Shown: in pieces, positions 59,292 through 64,000 of the stretch
Layout: every line of letters starts with the position of its first letter
How positions within the stretch are numbered: the first letter of the stretch is position 1
Origin: Nocardioides sp. dk884
GTDB lineage: Bacteria; Actinomycetota; Actinomycetes; Propionibacteriales; Nocardioidaceae
Assembly (NCBI RefSeq): GCF_009557055.1
Contig: NZ_CP045649.1
Location: 3,571,501 to 3,635,500, forward strand
Direction of reading: 5' to 3'
Length of the DNA stretch: 64,000 bases
The notes under the pieces: model-generated
The model's database searches: none
Told to the model about the DNA's origin: nothing
Seen by the model: the letters and a program-made list of their open reading frames with translations, nothing else
Made by a program: the position numbers and the translations under genes

Positions 59292-60352
59292 GCACCGCGC
59301 CCGTCGCCACCACGCGGGAGGAGCTGAGCCCGCAGTGGCTCTCGGAGGCCCTGGGCGGCCGGGTCGAGACCGTCGTCGCCGAGCCGGTCGGCACCGGCCA
59401 GATGGGCAGCTGCTTCCGGCTGCGGCTCACCGGGCCGGACGTCGGTGCCCGCCTCCCCGGCGTACTGCTCGCCAAGCTGCCCACGCCCGATCCCGCGGCG
59501 CGGGCGATGGTGGCCGGCGCCTACCGCTGCGAGCTGCGCTTCTACGCCGAGATCGCGCCGACCGTGGCGGTCCGGGTGCCGCGGGTGCACCACGCCGCCT
59601 GGAGCGGCGACGGCGCCGACTTCACCCTGCTCCTGGAGGACCTCGCGCCGCGGGTGCAGGGCGACCAGGTCGCCGGCTGCTCACCGGCCCAGGCACACGA
59701 CGCGGTGGTCAACCTCGCCGGGCTGCACGGACCGCGCTGGTGCGACCCGACCCTCCTCGCGATCGAGGGCCTGGACCGCACCGGCCCCGAGGACGCCGCG
59801 CTGCTCGCCGAGCTCTACGGGCCCGCGACCGAGATCTTCCTGGCCGGGCTCGGCGACCTCGTGGACCCCGCCGACGCCGCGACGCTGGAGGCCTGCGTGC
59901 CGCTGTGCGAGCGCTGGGCCCTCGCCCGCAGCGAGCGGTTCGGGCTCGTGCACGGCGACTACCGCCTCGACAACCTGATGTTCGCGCCCGACGGCTCCGC
60001 CGGCTGCGTGGCGCTCGACTGGCAGACCCTGTCGCTGGCCCTGCCGGCGCGCGACCTGGCGTACTTCCTCGGCACCGGGCTCTCGGTAGGCGACCGCCGC
60101 GCCCACGAGCGCGAGCTGGTCGCGACCTGGCACGCCGGACTGCTCGCGCACGGCGTCGGCGACTACTCCGCATCCGACGCGTGGGAGGACTACCGCTTCG
60201 CGATGCTCCAGGGACCGCTGGTGTCGGTCTTCGGCTGCGCCTACGGCACCCGCACCGAGCGCGGGGACCGGATGTTCGCGGCCATGGTCGCCCGGGCCTG
60301 CGCGGCGATCCGTGACCTGGGGGTGCTCTCACTCGTCGCCGAGGACTGCTAG
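59288..60352 (+). CDS. Aminoglycoside phosphotransferase-like (APH-fold) kinase
   Basis: A 354-residue protein kinase-like phosphotransferase. The catalytic loop HGDYRLDNLMFAPDG lies near residue 222 and the DFG-like metal motif LDWQTLSLALPARDLAYFLG near 245. The N-terminal lobe has VGTGQMGSCFRLRL. Similar genes sit beside F420 or acyl-CoA genes in actinobacteria and may activate a small hydroxylated metabolite; resistance is not implied. Coupled to the upstream oxidoreductase by ATGA. Confidence 0.85.
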   Translation: MSTAPVATTREELSPQWLSEALGGRVETVVAEPVGTGQMGSCFRLRLTGPDVGARLPGVLLAKLPTPDPAARAMVAGAYRCELRFYAEIAPTVAVRVPRVHHAAWSGDGADFTLLLEDLAPRVQGDQVAGCSPAQAHDAVVNLAGLHGPRWCDPTLLAIEGLDRTGPEDAALLAELYGPATEIFLAGLGDLVDPADAATLEACVPLCERWALARSERFGLVHGDYRLDNLMFAPDGSAGCVALDWQTLSLALPARDLAYFLGTGLSVGDRRAHERELVATWHAGLLAHGVGDYSASDAWEDYRFAMLQGPLVSVFGCAYGTRTERGDRMFAAMVARACAAIRDLGVLSLVAEDC

Positions 60353-60362
60353 CGTATGCCGC

Positions 60363-60403
60363 GGCCCCTCGGGCGTAGCTCCCCCCGCTTCGCTCGAGGG
60401 GCC
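60363..60403. terminator. Bidirectional terminator between APH-like and VOC genes
   Basis: GGCCCCTCG (60363-60371) and CGAGGGGCC (60395-60403) form a 9-bp stem with a large internal loop, followed by a pyrimidine-rich CTGTCTTGTCTC. The flanking genes are convergent. Confidence 0.65.
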
Positions 60404-60434
60404 CCTGTCTTGTCTCGGGGCCTCTCCGACTGTC

Positions 60435-60866
60435 TCAGTGCCGCGCAGCGGCCTCGGCCAGCAGCTCCACCCGGTTGCCGTGCCCGTCGCGGACGTGCAA
60501 CCGCTCGTAGCCGGCGAAGGTGTGCCGCTCGCGGTGGTCGACCTCGAAGCCGAGCGTCTCCAGTCGCGCGCCGGTCTCCTCGAGCGCGGCCGGGTCGGCC
60601 AGCAGCAGCGCGGGGTGCGCGCGCCGGGCAGGCACGAACGGCTCCTCCACGCCGACGTGGATCTCGGCGACGATCGCGCCGTCAGCGTCGTGCGAGCGGA
60701 ACCAGGCGCCGCCGCGCGAGCGCAGCGCCTGGGGCTCCTCGACCTCGACCAGCCCCAGTCCCTCGGCCCAGAACCGCCGGGCGAGCTCCTCGCCGCCGGG
60801 CGGGCAGGAGACCTGCACGTGGTGCAGGCGCAGCGGGGCCTCGCCCCGCGCCCCGGCGGGCGTCAC
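60435..60866 (-). CDS. VOC (glyoxalase/dioxygenase-fold) protein
   Basis: A 143-residue vicinal-oxygen-chelate fold protein with the paired beta-alpha-beta-beta-beta units: LRLHHVQVSCPPGGEELARRF, FWAEGLGLVEVEEP, and HTFAGYERLHVRDGHGNRVELL at the end with likely metal ligand Glu. No catalytic assignment possible. Its GTG overlaps the tam stop by GTGA. Confidence 0.85.
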   Translation of the reverse strand: MTPAGARGEAPLRLHHVQVSCPPGGEELARRFWAEGLGLVEVEEPQALRSRGGAWFRSHDADGAIVAEIHVGVEEPFVPARRAHPALLLADPAALEETGARLETLGFEVDHRERHTFAGYERLHVRDGHGNRVELLAEAAARH

Positions 60867-61681
60867 GACCCCTCCCCACGCCGGGCGACCACGAAGACCC
60901 GGCGAAACGGCAGCACCACGCCGTACGACGTGGCGGGGTACGCCGCGGCGAGGCGGCGGCGAAGCTCCTCCTCGAAGGACGCGCGCAGTCGCGGGGACGC
61001 CGCCTCGAGTGCCTCCAGGGTCGGGCGCGCCCCGGTCCCGGAGATCCAGCCCAGCACCGGGTCCGGGCCCTGCAGCACGTGCAAGTAGGTCGTCTCCCAG
61101 GCGTCGACCGCGCAGCCGAGGCCGGCCAGCGCCGCGAGGTAGACCGCCGGGTCGTGGGCGTCCGGTTCCGCCGCGCCGGCGGTGTGGGCGGCGTACGGCT
61201 CCTGCGCGGCGAGCTCGCGGCGCAGCGCGTGGCTGGGCTCGGCGAAGTTGCCCGGCACCTGGAAGGCCAGCCAGCCACCCGGCCGGACCGCCTCGAGCAG
61301 CCGGGCCAGCAGGGACAGGTGGCCGGGCACCCACTGCAGCACCGCGTTGGCCACCAGCACGTCCACCGGCGCCGTCGGCACCCACGAGCGCAGGTCCCCC
61401 AGCTCGACCGTCAGGCCGGGATGGTCGGCGCGGGCCCGCTCCACCATCTCCGGGCTCGCGTCGATGCCGAGCACCTCGGCCTGCGGCCAGCGGGCCGCCA
61501 GCAGCACGGTGAGGTGGCCCGGACCGCAGCCGAGGTCGACCACCCGCTGCGGCGCAGTGGCGCCGACGCGCGCCATCAGGTCGAGGAACGGGCGCCCGCG
61601 CTCGTCGCCGTAGGCGAGATAGCGCTCGGGGTCCCAGCCGAACGGGCGGGACGGGTCACGCGGGGTGGACGGCATGCTCAT
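60863..61681 (-). CDS. tam: Trans-aconitate 2-methyltransferase-like SAM methyltransferase
   Basis: A 272-residue methyltransferase of the Tam family that methylates trans-aconitate, an inhibitor of aconitase. Motif I is RVVDLGCGPGHLTVLLAARW near residue 47, then VLGIDASPEMVERARAD, VDVLVANAVLQWVPGHLSLL and LAFQVPGNFAEPSH. The F-G-WDPERYLAYGDERGRPF start is characteristic. GGGAGG precedes the ATG. It is divergent from the MarR regulator, whose operator-like sites lie between them. Confidence 0.88.
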   Translation of the reverse strand: MSMPSTPRDPSRPFGWDPERYLAYGDERGRPFLDLMARVGATAPQRVVDLGCGPGHLTVLLAARWPQAEVLGIDASPEMVERARADHPGLTVELGDLRSWVPTAPVDVLVANAVLQWVPGHLSLLARLLEAVRPGGWLAFQVPGNFAEPSHALRRELAAQEPYAAHTAGAAEPDAHDPAVYLAALAGLGCAVDAWETTYLHVLQGPDPVLGWISGTGARPTLEALEAASPRLRASFEEELRRRLAAAYPATSYGVVLPFRRVFVVARRGEGS

Positions 61682-61714
61682 CGAAGCCTCCCGGGTCGGA
61701 AACCCCCGAAGTCT

Positions 61715-61787
61715 CTTGACGTCGAGGTAATTCCACCCTGCTCCCAGAGTCTCTCGATGTCAAGATTCTCGACCGGGGCGCTACCAT
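61715..61787. promoter_or_regulatory. MarR-type operator pair and promoter between tam and marR
   Basis: CTTGACGTCGAG (61715-61726) and CTCGATGTCAAG (61753-61764) are inverted, near-identical copies of one partly palindromic site, 38 bp centre to centre. TACCAT (61782-61787) is a -10 with the MarR ATG 6 nt later. CTTGAC-type palindromes are typical of MarR/EmrR-family operators, so autoregulation and control of tam are likely. Confidence 0.55.
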
Positions 61788-61793
61788 GACGCC

Positions 61794-62279
61794 ATGCGGG
61801 ACGAGGTCGACGAGCTGGTGGAGGCCTGGGGACGCGAGCGCGCGGACCTGGACCTGGCCCCCGTCGCCGTCTTCAGCCGGATCTCCCGCCTCGCGCGACA
61901 CCTCGACCTGGCCCGCCGCGCCGCGTTCACCCAGCACGACATCGAGGCCTGGGAGTTCGACGTGCTGGCCGCGCTGCGCCGCGCCGGCACGCCGTACGAG
62001 CTCTCGCCCGGGCGGCTGCTGCGCGAGACGCTGGTGACCAGCGGGACGATGACCAACCGGGTCGACCGGCTGGCGGCGCGCGGCTTCGTCGAGCGGCTGC
62101 CTGACCCGCACGACCGCCGCGGGGTGCTGGTGCGGCTCACGGCCGACGGCAAGCGCGCGGTGGACAGCGCGTTCACCGAGCTGCTCGAGGCCGAGGCCGG
62201 GATCCTCGCCGACCTCGACACCGACCAGCAGGCTCAGCTGGCCGCGCTGCTGCGCACCCTGCTGGTCCCGTTCAGCTGA
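61794..62279 (+). CDS. MarR-family transcriptional regulator
   Basis: A 161-residue MarR winged-helix protein: helix-turn-helix PYELSPGRLLRETLVTSGTMTNRVDRLAARGFVERL followed by the wing PDPHDRRGVLVRLTADGK, flanked by dimerisation helices. It probably responds to a phenolic or acidic ligand and controls the divergent tam-VOC pair. The start is leaderless. Confidence 0.93.
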   Translation: MRDEVDELVEAWGRERADLDLAPVAVFSRISRLARHLDLARRAAFTQHDIEAWEFDVLAALRRAGTPYELSPGRLLRETLVTSGTMTNRVDRLAARGFVERLPDPHDRRGVLVRLTADGKRAVDSAFTELLEAEAGILADLDTDQQAQLAALLRTLLVPFS

Positions 62280-62280
62280 C

Positions 62281-62300
62281 CCCGGCCGAGTCCGGCCGGG
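62281..62300. terminator. Terminator between marR and the ABC-F gene
   Basis: CCCGGCC (62281-62287) and GGCCGGG (62294-62300) pair around a 6-nt loop right after the MarR stop; the flanking genes are convergent. Confidence 0.5.
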
Positions 62301-62315
62301 TCGACCGACCCAACC

Positions 62316-64000
<1,685 letters not shown>

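Noticed and set aside
59288..60352. Aminoglycoside resistance gene
   Set aside because: APH fold only; the context (F420 oxidoreductase) points to metabolism.

Overview
The window is about 72% GC by eye, densely packed, and carries gene families and gene order typical of a high-GC actinobacterium. The best guess is Nocardioides or another member of the Nocardioidaceae: nrdR-nrdJ, a LysM cell-division inhibitor divergent from lexA, hflX, dapF, miaA, miaB and gluABCD lie in the order known from actinobacterial chromosomes, and several families (MXAN_6640-like protease, MSMEG_1061 PPOX protein, DUF222-HNH, F420-type oxidoreductase) are common in that group. I see no tRNA, rRNA, CRISPR array, insertion sequence or prophage. 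It reads as ordinary chromosome with a few accessory insertions. 63 coding genes are called, the last cut by the window edge.

Layout. 1-6.4 kb: an EthD-like protein, an overlapping Fur-type repressor/catalase pair, a secreted His/Gly-rich ScyD-like protein, and a small membrane protein coupled to a winged-helix regulator. 6.5-13.9 kb (all minus): rlmC, a TerC-type transporter, a YbjN/TY-Chap-like protein, and the tripartite tricarboxylate transporter tctCBA with a good promoter. 14-19.8 kb: redox and export genes (FAD monooxygenase, methyltransferase, Old Yellow Enzyme, 14-TM MFS pump, peptidase E). 19.9-24.9 kb: accessory genes, namely a PLD-SF2 helicase-DUF3427 protein, a DUF222-HNH nuclease and an unknown. 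25-38 kb: the nucleotide/SOS core (nrdJ, nrdR, LysM protein, lexA, DinG-like helicase, hflX). 38-45 kb (all minus): dapF and metabolic genes down to miaA. 45.2-51.7 kb: a 6.5-kb block separating miaA from miaB, with two related Nudix hydrolases, a universal stress protein, a chain of small acidic ORFs joined by 4-nt overlaps, and a 1161-residue secreted metalloprotease. 51.8-64 kb: miaB, the gluABCD glutamate uptake operon, a lipid-type cluster (hotdog protein, F420 oxidoreductase, phosphotransferase), VOC/tam, a MarR regulator and a truncated ABC-F gene.

How it works together. DNA precursor supply and the damage response are joined: NrdR boxes lie upstream of nrdR-nrdJ, and four SOS-type boxes lie between the LysM protein and lexA. 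Many genes lack a Shine-Dalgarno sequence and instead have a -10-like hexamer 6-7 nt before the start codon, the mark of leaderless mRNAs; I used this to choose starts. The most unusual things seen are an interleaved, pseudoknot-capable and mutually exclusive set of stems in the nrdR-nrdJ intergenic leader, the operon of small acidic proteins around a Nudix enzyme and an MT0933-like orphan antitoxin, and stop codons sitting in short tandem duplications at four gene ends.
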